From Candidatus Cloacimonadota bacterium (GTDB taxonomy: Bacteria > Cloacimonadota > Cloacimonadia > JGIOTU-2), in contig JAFGDR010000040.1 of assembly GCA_016932035.1 (NCBI GenBank), positions 78,791-142,790 of the forward strand: 64,000 nt of DNA, written 5' to 3'. This document shows positions 26,851-35,345 of the stretch, one piece after another. Each line of letters begins with the position of its first letter. The first letter of the stretch is position 1. The translations under genes and the position numbers were made by a program. The notes under the pieces are model-generated. The model worked only from the letters and a program-made list of their open reading frames with translations. It ran no database searches and was not told the origin of the DNA.

Positions 26851-28806
26851 ATGAAAAGAATCGGCGTTTTCATCTGCCATTGCGGTATTAACATCAAAGA
26901 TACAGTTGATGTCGAAAGACTTACACAAGAACTTGAAACTTATCCTGGTGTTACCTACATAGAAAATTACATGTTTATGTGCTCTGATCCGGGTCAGAAC
27001 AATATCAAAAATGCCATCCGCGAACATAAGCTTGATGGTGTAGTTGTTGCTGCCTGTTCTCCAACACTGCACGAATCGACCTTCCAGACAGTACTTAAAG
27101 AATCTGGCTTAAATGAATTTCAATTGGAAATAGCAAATATTCGCGAGCAGTGCAGCTGGGTACATAATGATATTGAGCAGGGAACACATAAGGCAAGACT
27201 TATCGTAAAAACTGCAATTGAAAAACTCAAACTGAACGAGTCTCTCTATCCGGTATCTGCGCCTGTTACAAAAAAGGCTCTGGTGGTCGGTGGAGGAATT
27301 TCGGGCATTCAAGCAGCTCTCGATATTGCAGATGCCGGTTTTCAAGTGATCATGGTCGAAAAGAAGCCCTCGATTGGCGGACACATGATTCAACTTTCGG
27401 AAACCTTCCCAACCCTCGACTGCTCTCAATGTATTCTCACCCCTAAAATGGTTGCTCTGAGCAAACATAAAAACATCAAACTCTATGTGAATAGTGAAGT
27501 TGTAAGTGTTGATGGTTATATTGGAAATTTCAATGTGAAGATCAAACAAAGGGCATTATACGTTGATCCTGATAAATGCAATCTTTGCGACGACTGCACA
27601 GAAGTATGCCCTGTATTGGTTCCAAACGAACAAGAGGAAGGGCTGGCGTGGAGAAAAGCCATCTATATCCCCTTCCCTCAAGCAATTCCTGCAACGTATA
27701 CACTTGATGTTGACCACTGCCTTGGACTTGAGCCGATCGCATGCGGTAAATGCCGCGAAAAATGTACTGCAGGTGCAATTAATTATGATGCTAAAGATAA
27801 AATAATTGAGGAAGAAGTAGGTGCTGTAATTGTTGCCACAGGTTTCGATCTGTATCCTGTTGAAAATATTCCCGAATATGGTTATGGAAAATATCCAGAT
27901 GTAATCACAAGCTTGCAGTTCGAAAGAATTCTTTCTGCAACTGGACCAACTGGCGGAGAAATTTATAGACCATCTGATGGCAAAGTTCCCAAAGAAATCG
28001 TATTCGTACAGTGCTCTGGTTCTCGCGATCCCGAACATCACCTCTCATATTGCTCAAAAATCTGCTGTATGTACACACTAAAACATGCCAAACTCTATAA
28101 ACATAAAATACATAATGGGCAGCCCTATATCTTTTATATCGACATTCGTGCCGGAGGTAAGAGATATGAAGAGTTTGTCCAGCAGGCAGTTTCTGAAGAA
28201 GGTATTGTCTATATTCGCGGTAAAGTCGCAAAAATATATAAAGAAGGCGACAAAATGATCGTTATGGGTATGGACACACTCAGTGGTAAAAAGATCGAGA
28301 TTAAAGCAGACCTTGTCGTGCTCGCCATGGGTATTGTGCCGAGTGAAGGTTCTCACGATCTTGTAAAAACACTGAAAATAAACACAGATGACAAGGGATT
28401 CCTTTCAGAAGCTCATCCCAAACTTCGTCCGGTTGAAAGCCTGCAGGCGGGATTTTATCTTGCAGGAACGTCTCAGGGTCCACGTGATATTCCTGACTCG
28501 GTTTCCCAGGCATCTGGTGCTGCCTCGAAGGTTCTTGCACTCCTGTCAAGCGACAAGATTTATCATTCACCAATCATTGCTTCTGTAGATAAAGATCTCT
28601 GTTCTGGATGTACCATTTGTGTAGGAACCTGTCCCTATGGAGCACGAGAGCTTGATGAAGTTACCAAAGTCGTTGAAGTCAATGAAATTCTCTGTGAGGG
28701 CTGCGGTGCATGCATTAGTGCATGTCCATCTGGTGCTGCCCAACAGAAGAATCTGACAGATAACCAGATCGATAACATGATAAAAATAATAGCGAGCGGA
28801 AAATAG
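26851..28806 (+). CDS. hdrA: Heterodisulfide reductase subunit A-like flavoprotein (HdrA)
   Basis: A 651-residue protein of full HdrA length. It has an N-terminal domain with GVFICHCGINI, a flavin-binding Rossmann motif VVGGGISGIQAALDIADAGF followed by EKKPSIGGHMIQLSETFPTLDC, an inserted ferredoxin-like region (CNLCDDCTEVCP), and a C-terminal ferredoxin with CSGCTICVGTCP and CEGCGACISACP. In Mvh-Hdr complexes HdrA FAD performs electron bifurcation between ferredoxin and the HdrB branch. It lies 9 bases after hdrB with GAGGAT before ATG, and is followed by mvhD. Confidence 0.92.
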   Translation: MKRIGVFICHCGINIKDTVDVERLTQELETYPGVTYIENYMFMCSDPGQNNIKNAIREHKLDGVVVAACSPTLHESTFQTVLKESGLNEFQLEIANIREQCSWVHNDIEQGTHKARLIVKTAIEKLKLNESLYPVSAPVTKKALVVGGGISGIQAALDIADAGFQVIMVEKKPSIGGHMIQLSETFPTLDCSQCILTPKMVALSKHKNIKLYVNSEVVSVDGYIGNFNVKIKQRALYVDPDKCNLCDDCTEVCPVLVPNEQEEGLAWRKAIYIPFPQAIPATYTLDVDHCLGLEPIACGKCREKCTAGAINYDAKDKIIEEEVGAVIVATGFDLYPVENIPEYGYGKYPDVITSLQFERILSATGPTGGEIYRPSDGKVPKEIVFVQCSGSRDPEHHLSYCSKICCMYTLKHAKLYKHKIHNGQPYIFYIDIRAGGKRYEEFVQQAVSEEGIVYIRGKVAKIYKEGDKMIVMGMDTLSGKKIEIKADLVVLAMGIVPSEGSHDLVKTLKINTDDKGFLSEAHPKLRPVESLQAGFYLAGTSQGPRDIPDSVSQASGAASKVLALLSSDKIYHSPIIASVDKDLCSGCTICVGTCPYGARELDEVTKVVEVNEILCEGCGACISACPSGAAQQKNLTDNQIDNMIKIIASGK

Positions 28807-28838
28807 CTCGTAAAGATACATGTGGAGTAGAAGATCGC

Positions 28839-29255
28839 ATGAAAGATTTTGAACCAAAAATAGTATGTTTCTTATGCAAGTGGTGTACCTATTCCGGTGC
28901 CGATCTCGCTGGCACATCAAGAATGAAGTATCCGCCAAATGGTGTCGTGATCAAAACACTCTGTTCATCACGGGTTGATCCTCAACACGTAATGCTGGCT
29001 TTTAGCGAGGGATGCGACGGTGTGTTCATAGGTGGTTGTCATCCTGGTGATTGTCATTATCAGAGCGGTAACTATAAGACCAAACGAAGAGTTATTCTGC
29101 TAAAAAAGGTACTCGAACAGCTAGGTCTTAATACAAATCGGCTTCGTCTCGAATGGATTTCTGCAAGTGAAGGAAAGAAGTTTGCAGAAACCATGAAAGA
29201 ATTCACTGAAGAAATAAAAAAACTCGGTCCGATTCCAAAAATCGGCTGTAAATAA
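28839..29255 (+). CDS. mvhD: MvhD-type hydrogenase iron-sulfur subunit
   Basis: A 138-residue protein with FLCKWCTYSGADLAGTSRM, a conserved CSSRVDP and GCHPGDCHYQSGNYK, the Cys pattern of MvhD. In methanogens MvhD holds a [2Fe-2S] cluster and passes electrons from the hydrogenase MvhAG to HdrA. Its location between hdrA and the FrdB/FrdA genes, with mvhG and mvhA further down, shows that the whole Mvh-Hdr electron path is encoded here. Confidence 0.9.
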   Translation: MKDFEPKIVCFLCKWCTYSGADLAGTSRMKYPPNGVVIKTLCSSRVDPQHVMLAFSEGCDGVFIGGCHPGDCHYQSGNYKTKRRVILLKKVLEQLGLNTNRLRLEWISASEGKKFAETMKEFTEEIKKLGPIPKIGCK

Positions 29256-29353
29256 ATATTCTGAAAGCCACCGAAAGGAATCAAAAATGTTATTTCCTGA
29301 TTTACTAGATATTTTCAAAATATTTTTAAGTATAAATAATAGGAGGAGTCATA

Positions 29354-30040
29354 ATGCCTAAGAACGTTCCCATGGTGAAAGTATATATTTTAGGGGAAGG
29401 TTTTGATGTACCAGAGGGCTCGACCATAATCGGTGCTCTTGAGTATGCAGGATTCCAGCTGACAGTTGGTGTTGGTTGCCGCGAAGGTTTCTGCGGAGCT
29501 TGTGCGACACTGTACAGAGAAAAAGGCGACTATAAGCTGCAAGCGGGTCTTGCATGCCAGACGGTTGTCACCGATGGTATGAACATAGCTCAAATACCTT
29601 TTGTTCCTGCAGAAAAACCAATCTACGATATCAATAAAGTCGATCCTGATATCGAAGCATTCAAAACACTCTATCCGACACTTTTCAGGTGTGTTGGATG
29701 TAATACCTGTACAAAGATATGTCCTCAGGATATTGAGGTTATGGATTATGTCCAGGCACTCATTCGTGGAGATGTCGCCAGAGCAGCAGACCTTTCTTTT
29801 GACTGTATTCGATGCGGACTCTGTGCATTGCGTTGTCCGGCTGAAATCGTACAATATAATGCAGCAATTCTTGCTCGTCGCCTCACAGGCAAATATCTTC
29901 TTCCAAAGAGTCCCGATCTTGAAGCCAGGGTAAAGGAAATTGCTGAAGGACTCTATAATAATGAGCTTGAAAAACTCACCACCTCAAACACAGAGACCAT
30001 TAAAAAGCGATATTATGATCGTGAAATCAAAACCGGATAA
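29354..30040 (+). CDS. FrdB/TfrB-like iron-sulfur subunit (2Fe-2S plus two 4Fe-4S)
   Basis: A 228-residue protein with a plant-type [2Fe-2S] motif GCREGFCGACATL (C42, C47, C50, with C68), and then two [4Fe-4S] motifs, CVGCNTCTKICP (C113, C116, C119, C123) and CIRCGLCALRCP (C151, C154, C157, C161). This resembles the N-terminal half of thiol:fumarate reductase TfrB, whose C-terminal half is an HdrB-like CCG domain. Here that half is absent, but a separate HdrB is encoded 3 kb upstream. It probably wires the flavoprotein subunit to the Hdr complex. GGAGGAG precedes the ATG; 98 bases separate it from mvhD. Confidence 0.85.
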   Translation: MPKNVPMVKVYILGEGFDVPEGSTIIGALEYAGFQLTVGVGCREGFCGACATLYREKGDYKLQAGLACQTVVTDGMNIAQIPFVPAEKPIYDINKVDPDIEAFKTLYPTLFRCVGCNTCTKICPQDIEVMDYVQALIRGDVARAADLSFDCIRCGLCALRCPAEIVQYNAAILARRLTGKYLLPKSPDLEARVKEIAEGLYNNELEKLTTSNTETIKKRYYDREIKTG

Positions 30041-30065
30041 ATTTTAAACATTTAGGAGAATAGAT

Positions 30066-31733
30066 ATGTATCCAGAATATATGCGCAAATCGATCAGAAA
30101 GGTCGAAAAGACGCGACCCGAGAGACTGAAACTTGCACGTTCAGGCAAAGCAATCTTCCCTATGATGTCCGCAGAAGAACGACAGGAAGTGCTTGATAAA
30201 TTTCATCCTGACTATAAGAAAGATGCTCGAAAAAAAGTGCGAATAGGACCAAATAAAGGGGATAATATCACAACAGAAGTTGTTGATCAACTCGAAGCTT
30301 ATTCAAGAATTAAGCCTGATTATTTCGACTTAAAGAATCCTGACTATGAAACAGATGTCCTCGTTATCGGTGCCGGCTCAGCAGGTTTTTCCGCATCCCT
30401 TCTTGCAGCGGAAAACGGAGCTGATGTTCTGCTTGTAACAAAACTGAGAATTGGTGACTCTAATTCAATGATGGCGCAGGGTGGTATTCAGGCATCCGTT
30501 CGACCTGATGATAATCCCGTACTCCACTATCTCGATGTTATGGGTGGCGGACACTTTGACAATATCCCAGAGCTCGTTAAAGCTCTTGTCGCTGAAGCTC
30601 CAGATGCGATACATTGGCTTCAGGATCTCGGGGTTATGTTCGACAGAAATGAAGATGGAACAATGCTCACGAAACCCGGTGGCGGAACATGCAGACCGCG
30701 TATGCATTCTGCTCGTGACTATACCGGTGCAGCTATCTGTAGGACAATCCGTGATGAGGTGCTGAATCGTCCAGATAAGATAAAGATTTTGGAACATCAA
30801 CCAGCAGTCGAACTTATTAAAGATGAAAATGGGAATGTCGCCGGCGCTGTGTTGTATCATTTAGAAAACAGGAATTATTACACGGTTAAAGCTAAAGCGA
30901 TCATTATTGCAACCGGTGGCTTTGGACGTCTGCACGTTAAAGGATTTGAAACGACCAATCATTACGGTGCTACGGCAGACGGACTTGTCGTTGCTTATCG
31001 CGCAGGTGCAAAACTTTTATATATGGATTCAGTCCAATACCATCCAACCGGTGCTGTGTATCCACCGCAAATTCTCGGATTCCTCTGCACAGAAAAACTG
31101 CGAGGTCTCGGTGCTCAACCCGTAAATAAGAATGGTGAATTATTCGTTCATCCACTCGAACCTCGTGATATTGAGGCGTCTGCATTCATTCGTGAATGCA
31201 CAGAACGTGATCTTGGTATTCAGACACCGGGAGGTCAAGTCGGTATCTGGTTGGATTCTCCACTGATCGAAAAGCTGAGTGGACCCGGTACGATCAAGAA
31301 GAACCTTCCGGCTATGCTTAGACAGTTCGAACGTTTTGATGTTGATATCACACAAGATCCAATACTGGTATATCCAACTCTCCATTATCAAAACGGCGGT
31401 ATCGAAATTAATGATCACTGCGAAACAAACGTGAATGGTCTTTTTGTTGCTGGAGAAGCTGCTGGAGGCATCCATGGACGCAATCGTCTGATGGGAAATT
31501 CTCAGCTTGATCTGATTGTATTTGGGCGACGTGCCGGTATTTACGCAGCGGAATATGCTAAAAAAGCGAAGACCGGAAAACTAACACTCTCGCATATCAC
31601 TGAATATGACCAGGAAGTGAAAAAAATCGGTATTGACAGAAAACACATCTCACCGATGGTTCTTCCTGATTATACCCCTGCTTCTGTGAAAGAGCGTCAA
31701 TACACAACTGAATATCAAGGAACTCTAAGATAA
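30066..31733 (+). CDS. FrdA/SdhA/TfrA-like flavoprotein subunit
   Basis: A 555-residue FAD protein with the dinucleotide motif VLVIGAGSAGFSASLLAAENG, SMMAQGGIQASV, RMHSARDYTG, QYHPTGAVYPP, and GEAAGGIHGRNRLMGNSQL, the succinate dehydrogenase/fumarate reductase fold. At the place where membrane SDH/FRD enzymes carry the FAD-linking His (HTVAAQGG), it has Asn-Ser (NSMMAQGG), so FAD is probably not covalently bound, as in soluble relatives. It would interconvert fumarate and succinate, the step missing between the fumarase and sucCD genes. No membrane-anchor subunit follows. L-aspartate oxidase is a more distant alternative, disfavoured by context. AGGAG precedes ATG. Confidence 0.82.
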   Translation: MYPEYMRKSIRKVEKTRPERLKLARSGKAIFPMMSAEERQEVLDKFHPDYKKDARKKVRIGPNKGDNITTEVVDQLEAYSRIKPDYFDLKNPDYETDVLVIGAGSAGFSASLLAAENGADVLLVTKLRIGDSNSMMAQGGIQASVRPDDNPVLHYLDVMGGGHFDNIPELVKALVAEAPDAIHWLQDLGVMFDRNEDGTMLTKPGGGTCRPRMHSARDYTGAAICRTIRDEVLNRPDKIKILEHQPAVELIKDENGNVAGAVLYHLENRNYYTVKAKAIIIATGGFGRLHVKGFETTNHYGATADGLVVAYRAGAKLLYMDSVQYHPTGAVYPPQILGFLCTEKLRGLGAQPVNKNGELFVHPLEPRDIEASAFIRECTERDLGIQTPGGQVGIWLDSPLIEKLSGPGTIKKNLPAMLRQFERFDVDITQDPILVYPTLHYQNGGIEINDHCETNVNGLFVAGEAAGGIHGRNRLMGNSQLDLIVFGRRAGIYAAEYAKKAKTGKLTLSHITEYDQEVKKIGIDRKHISPMVLPDYTPASVKERQYTTEYQGTLR

Positions 31734-31828
31734 TTTCTAATGTATAATTAGATTAGTATTTTTATGATTTATAAATTTGAGTTATGTTCAATCTACGTTA
31801 ATTCGTGGTTAGTAACCCTGGAGGTTTA

Positions 31829-32842
31829 ATGGCAAAACCGAAAGTTGCTTTTTATTGGTGTGCATCCTGTGGAGGATGCGAAGAAGCGATTGTTGATCTG
31901 CATGAAGATATCTTGAAAGTAGCAGAGCTCGTTGATATCGTGTTCTGGCCTTGTGCAATGGATTTCAAGACCAATGACGTCAAAAATATGCAGGACAATG
32001 AAATAAATGTTTGTTTTATTAATGGAGCGATCCGAACAGATGAACAGGTAGAGATGGCGCATCTATTACGTAAAAAAGCTCAGATCATTGTTTCTTTTGG
32101 TTCATGCTCGCAGCTTGGAGGAATACCTGGTCTTGCCAACTTCTGGGATAAAGAATCGATCTTTGCATCATCCTATGGTGGCAGATGCCCTTCAGTTAAT
32201 AATCCTGATGGTGTTGTACCACAAGAAATCTCTGAAGTGCCTGAAGGCGAACTAACCCTTCCAGCATTCCACAACACAGTAAAAACGACTGATCAGGTTA
32301 TCGATGTTGATTATTATCTTCCCGGCTGTTCTCCTGCTCCCTACCTCACTATGCGTGCGATCAATACAATTCTATCTGGTGATCTACCTCCAAAAGGAAC
32401 CGTACTTGCACCGAATAAAGCACTCTGCGAAGTATGCTCAAGAAATGAAACAAAGCCGGAGAAACTATCCATAGATAGAGTAAATCGTGTTTCATTGGTA
32501 GATGTTGATCCTGAAAAATGCTTCCTAGCACAAGGTATTATCTGCATGGGACCAGTCACACGCTCAGGATGTAACGGAGAAGCAGATGGGCGTTGTGTTG
32601 CCGCCAATATGCCGTGCAGAGGTTGTTATGGACCAACAACAGAAGTTCACGATGTCGGCGCCAAGATGATCGCAGCTCTCGCTTCGGTCGTTGGACTCGA
32701 TGGCGAAGAAAACATGAGTGAAACTGCTGTTCAAAAATTACTCGATCAAATCGTTGATCCTGCAGGCACGTTTTACCGATTCTCACTTGCAAAATCCTAT
32801 TTCCGCAGGAAGATTATGACTGATCCAAAAGAGGAGAAATAA
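31829..32842 (+). CDS. mvhG: [NiFe] hydrogenase small subunit, MvhG type
   Basis: A 337-residue protein with WCASCGGCEEAIVDL for the proximal cluster, SFGSCSQLGG, YYLPGCSP, and a Cys-rich C-terminal half ending in GPVTRSGCNG and MPCRGCYGP for further [4Fe-4S] clusters. This matches the small subunit of F420-non-reducing hydrogenases (group 3c). I chose ATG 31829, with GGAGG 4 bases before it, over GTG 31805, which would add eight odd residues. The 95-base gap before it is the largest in the second half of the operon, so an extra promoter is possible. Confidence 0.9.
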   Translation: MAKPKVAFYWCASCGGCEEAIVDLHEDILKVAELVDIVFWPCAMDFKTNDVKNMQDNEINVCFINGAIRTDEQVEMAHLLRKKAQIIVSFGSCSQLGGIPGLANFWDKESIFASSYGGRCPSVNNPDGVVPQEISEVPEGELTLPAFHNTVKTTDQVIDVDYYLPGCSPAPYLTMRAINTILSGDLPPKGTVLAPNKALCEVCSRNETKPEKLSIDRVNRVSLVDVDPEKCFLAQGIICMGPVTRSGCNGEADGRCVAANMPCRGCYGPTTEVHDVGAKMIAALASVVGLDGEENMSETAVQKLLDQIVDPAGTFYRFSLAKSYFRRKIMTDPKEEK

Positions 32843-32848
32843 CCAATC

Positions 32849-34309
32849 ATGGGTACAAAAGTTACAATAGATCCAATCACCAGACTGGAAGGTCATGGTA
32901 AGATAGAAATATTTTTAAATGATGAAGGCAATGTTGATAATGCATACCTTCAAATACCTGAATTAAAGGGATTCGAACAGTTTTGTATCGACCGTCCTGT
33001 CGAGGAACTTCCTCGTATTACACCACGAATTTGCGGCGTATGCCCCATGGCTCATCACATGGCAGCCACAAAAACCGTCGATGCTGTCTATCATGTGCAG
33101 CCAACTGAAACAGCAAAAAAACTCCGCCAGCTTGTGTATGATTGCTACATTTACGAAGATCACATGCTTCACTTCTTTTTTCTTGGTGGTCCAGACTTCG
33201 TTGTTACACCATCAGCACCGGCAAAGGAACGAAATATCCTTGGAGTGATTGCAAAAGTCGGACTTGAGATTGGCACCCGGGTTATCAAGAACCGCAGACA
33301 GATTCGAAATATTGTCCAATACCTCTCAGGAAGGATCATTCATCCTGTAGGAGGACTCCCGGGCGGTGTTTCAAAAGGACTCACTGAAGAAAAAAGACAG
33401 GAGTTTTTGAAAGTTGCAATTGAAGCTCGTGATTTTGCAAAAGAAAGTATCGAGATTTTCAATAAAATTGTGCTGGGAAATAATGCCTATGTCGATCTTG
33501 TAGTCGGTGATATTTACAAACACAAGACCTATTACATGGGTTTGGTTGATGAAAATAATAAAGTTAATTTCTACGATGGCAAAGTTCGTGTTGTCGATCC
33601 CGATGGGAAAGAATTTGTGAAATTCGGACCAGACGAATACCTTAAACAGATCGCAGAGCACGTCGAGCCCTGGAGTTATATGAAATTCCCCTTCCTCAAA
33701 ACAATTGGCTGGAAGGGCTTCAAGGAAGGTAAACAAAACGGCATATACCGCGTCGCACCTCTTGCTCGTCTGAATGTTTCTGAAGGTATGGCTACACCTA
33801 TGGCTCAGGAAGAGTACGATCGCATGTATGAAATCCTTGGCGGAAAACCGGCTCATAATACGCTGGCATTCCATTGGGCACGTTTGATCGAAGCTCTGTA
33901 TGCTTCAGAACACATCGTAGAATTACTCGAAGATAAATCAATTACCTCTCCCGACATCAGAAATATTCCAACAGAAGTTCCAACTGAAGGTGTCGGCATC
34001 GTTGAAGCTGCACGAGGAACGCTCATCCATCATTATAAAACTGATGATCATGGCATGGTAAAAGCAGTGAACCTGATCGTTGCAACAGTTGGCAACTCGG
34101 CAGCAATGTCACTTTCCATTGCAAAAGCTGCAAAAGCACTTATCAAGAATGGTAAGGTTGATGACGGCTTATTGAATATGGTCGAAATGGCATTTCGCGC
34201 CTACGATCCGTGTATGGCATGTGCTACTCATTCATTACCCGGTTCTACTCCCCTTATTATAAATATCAATCAAGATAATTCGGTTATAAAAACAATCCGA
34301 AGAGATTGA
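32849..34309 (+). CDS. mvhA: [NiFe] hydrogenase large subunit, MvhA type
   Basis: A 486-residue catalytic subunit with both nickel-iron motifs intact: RICGVCPMAHH (C62, C65) and DPCMACATH (C455, C458, H461). After the last His it has a 25-residue tail (SLPGSTPLIIN...) that a maturation protease would remove; that protease is encoded next. It oxidises H2 or evolves it and passes electrons through MvhG and MvhD to HdrA. It starts 6 bases after mvhG. Confidence 0.93.
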   Translation: MGTKVTIDPITRLEGHGKIEIFLNDEGNVDNAYLQIPELKGFEQFCIDRPVEELPRITPRICGVCPMAHHMAATKTVDAVYHVQPTETAKKLRQLVYDCYIYEDHMLHFFFLGGPDFVVTPSAPAKERNILGVIAKVGLEIGTRVIKNRRQIRNIVQYLSGRIIHPVGGLPGGVSKGLTEEKRQEFLKVAIEARDFAKESIEIFNKIVLGNNAYVDLVVGDIYKHKTYYMGLVDENNKVNFYDGKVRVVDPDGKEFVKFGPDEYLKQIAEHVEPWSYMKFPFLKTIGWKGFKEGKQNGIYRVAPLARLNVSEGMATPMAQEEYDRMYEILGGKPAHNTLAFHWARLIEALYASEHIVELLEDKSITSPDIRNIPTEVPTEGVGIVEAARGTLIHHYKTDDHGMVKAVNLIVATVGNSAAMSLSIAKAAKALIKNGKVDDGLLNMVEMAFRAYDPCMACATHSLPGSTPLIININQDNSVIKTIRRD

Positions 34310-34311
34310 AC

Positions 34312-34773
34312 GTGAAAACGCTCGTTCTTGGACTTGGCAACACAATCATGTCTGATGATGGTGTTGGGATTTTCATAGCACGCAGAATAAAGGAACAATT
34401 ACCAGAAATCGATGTCATCGAAGCAAGTGCAGCAGGTTTCCGCGTTATCGACGAAATCATTGGATATGATACATTGATCCTGATCGACTCGATCAAAACA
34501 AAAAACGGAAAGCCCGGCAACTATTACAAACTCGGAATTGAAGAATTCAAAACAACCCTTCACCATAGCTCTCCTCACGACATGGATATGTTCTCTGCGC
34601 TTGAACTGATGAAAAAGCACGATGCTGATCTCCCGGATGAAATAGTCATCTATGCAGTTGAAGTCGAAGACACCTTGAGCTATTCAGAGCAATGCACAAA
34701 AAATGTTGCTGCTGCTATTCCAAAATTGACCTCAATCATAATCGAAGAGCAATTTCCAGACAGCAAAATTTGA
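34312..34773 (+). CDS. [NiFe] hydrogenase maturation protease (HyaD/HybD family)
   Basis: A protein of about 153 residues with VLGLGNTIMSDDGVGIFIARRI, DVIEASAAGFRVIDEIIGYDTLILIDSI and HHSSPHDMDMFSALEL. These carry the Glu, Asp and His that bind nickel in this endopeptidase family. It trims the MvhA tail after nickel insertion. I chose GTG 34312; a TTG two codons upstream overlaps the mvhA stop and is also possible. It is the last gene of the operon, and the tRNA-Ala begins 35 bases after. Confidence 0.9.
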   Translation: MKTLVLGLGNTIMSDDGVGIFIARRIKEQLPEIDVIEASAAGFRVIDEIIGYDTLILIDSIKTKNGKPGNYYKLGIEEFKTTLHHSSPHDMDMFSALELMKKHDADLPDEIVIYAVEVEDTLSYSEQCTKNVAAAIPKLTSIIIEEQFPDSKI

Positions 34774-34799
34774 CATAAAAACACGCACATAGATTTTAC
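34770..34799 (+). promoter_or_regulatory. Candidate promoter of tRNA-Ala
   Basis: TTGACA at 34770-34775 (its TGA is the maturation protease stop) is followed 18 bases later by TTTTAC, ten bases before the tRNA 5' end. The -10 match is weak. Confidence 0.35.
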
Positions 34800-34808
34800 G
34801 CAACACGT

Positions 34809-34884
34809 GGGGCTATAGCTCAGCTGGGAGAGCATTTGTCTGGCAGACAAAGGGTCACGGGTTCGAGTCCCGTTAGCTCCACCA
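34809..34884 (+). tRNA. tRNA-Ala (anticodon GGC)
   Basis: A 76-nt cloverleaf with a seven-base acceptor stem (GGGGCTA with TAGCTCC, one G-U pair), D-arm GCTCAGCTGGGAGAGC, anticodon stem-loop TTTGT-CTGGCAG-ACAAA with anticodon GGC, T-arm ending GGTTCGAGTCC, discriminator A and an encoded CCA. It decodes GCC/GCU alanine codons. A hairpin and a repeat follow at once. Confidence 0.95.
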
Positions 34885-34885
34885 G

Positions 34886-34917
34886 TCTTCGTTTTGAGCA
34901 AAGCAAAAACGAAGACT
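34886..34917 (+). terminator. Hairpin directly downstream of tRNA-Ala
   Basis: GTCTTCGTTTT and AAAACGAAGAC form an 11-bp stem one base after the tRNA's CCA. There is no T run after it. It may help 3' processing or stop transcription, and it overlaps the first copy of the 50-bp repeat. Confidence 0.5.
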
Positions 34918-34942
34918 GCAGCGGAGGAGTTCCTTCAGGAAC
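34893..34942 (+). repeat. 50-bp direct repeat, left copy
   Basis: It begins TTTGAGCAAAGC and ends TCCTTCAGGAAC, and matches the right copy (35256-35305) at 48 of 50 positions. The pair frames the GIY-YIG gene. The 3' part holds a small hairpin GTTCC-TTCA-GGAAC. Confidence 0.9.
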
Positions 34943-35012
34943 GAAGCCGTGCTGATAATTATTGAGAATAAACCTACTCAAAACTACGCCCCGGTAAACC
35001 AAAAGGAGTGAT

Positions 35013-35255
35013 ATGATGTTTTATGTATATATCCTAAAAAGCCTCAACTTCAAAGATAAATTCTATATTGGTTATTCTACAAATCTAAAATCACGAATTG
35101 AAAAACATAATAATGGACATGTTCCTTATACTACCAAACACAAACCCTGGAAAATCAAAACATATGTCGCATTCGAAGAAAAAGAAAAAGCAACTAAGTT
35201 TGAAAAATATCTTAAAAGTCATTCGGGAAGAGCATTTATTAAAAAGCATCCCTAA
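35013..35255 (+). CDS. GIY-YIG nuclease domain protein (UPF0213-like)
   Basis: An 80-residue single-domain GIY-YIG protein, with FYVYILKS, FYIGYSTNLKSRIEKHNNG and the final KATKFEKYLKSHSGRAFIKKH. Catalytic Tyr residues and the Arg/Glu positions of the family are visible. Such small proteins (YhbQ/UPF0213 group) are common near tRNA and rRNA genes in FCB bacteria; their biological role is uncertain. AAGGAG precedes two adjacent ATG codons (35013, 35016). The gene is framed by 50-bp direct repeats and lies just after tRNA-Ala. Confidence 0.88.
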   Translation: MMFYVYILKSLNFKDKFYIGYSTNLKSRIEKHNNGHVPYTTKHKPWKIKTYVAFEEKEKATKFEKYLKSHSGRAFIKKHP

Positions 35256-35305
35256 TTTGAGCAAAGCAGAAACGAAGACTGCAGCGGAGGAGTTCCTTCA
35301 GAAAC
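35256..35305 (+). repeat. 50-bp direct repeat, right copy
   Basis: It begins in the last base of the GIY-YIG stop region (TTTGAGCAAAGC) and differs from the left copy by A to G at position 14 and G to A at position 47. The copies start 363 bases apart. Confidence 0.9.
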
Positions 35306-35345
35306 TATACTGTGCATGTAAGTGATATTGGAAGTTTTCTCTTGT

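Noticed and set aside
25520..28806. HdrCBA as evidence of a methanogen
   Set aside because: Bacterial HdrABC sets are common; the sorting domains, TolC and Mla genes point to a diderm bacterium.
34680..34901. Reading frame on the minus strand with NGTRTRDPLSARQML-type residues
   Set aside because: It is the antisense of tRNA-Ala; this phrase is a well-known false protein made from tRNA genes.
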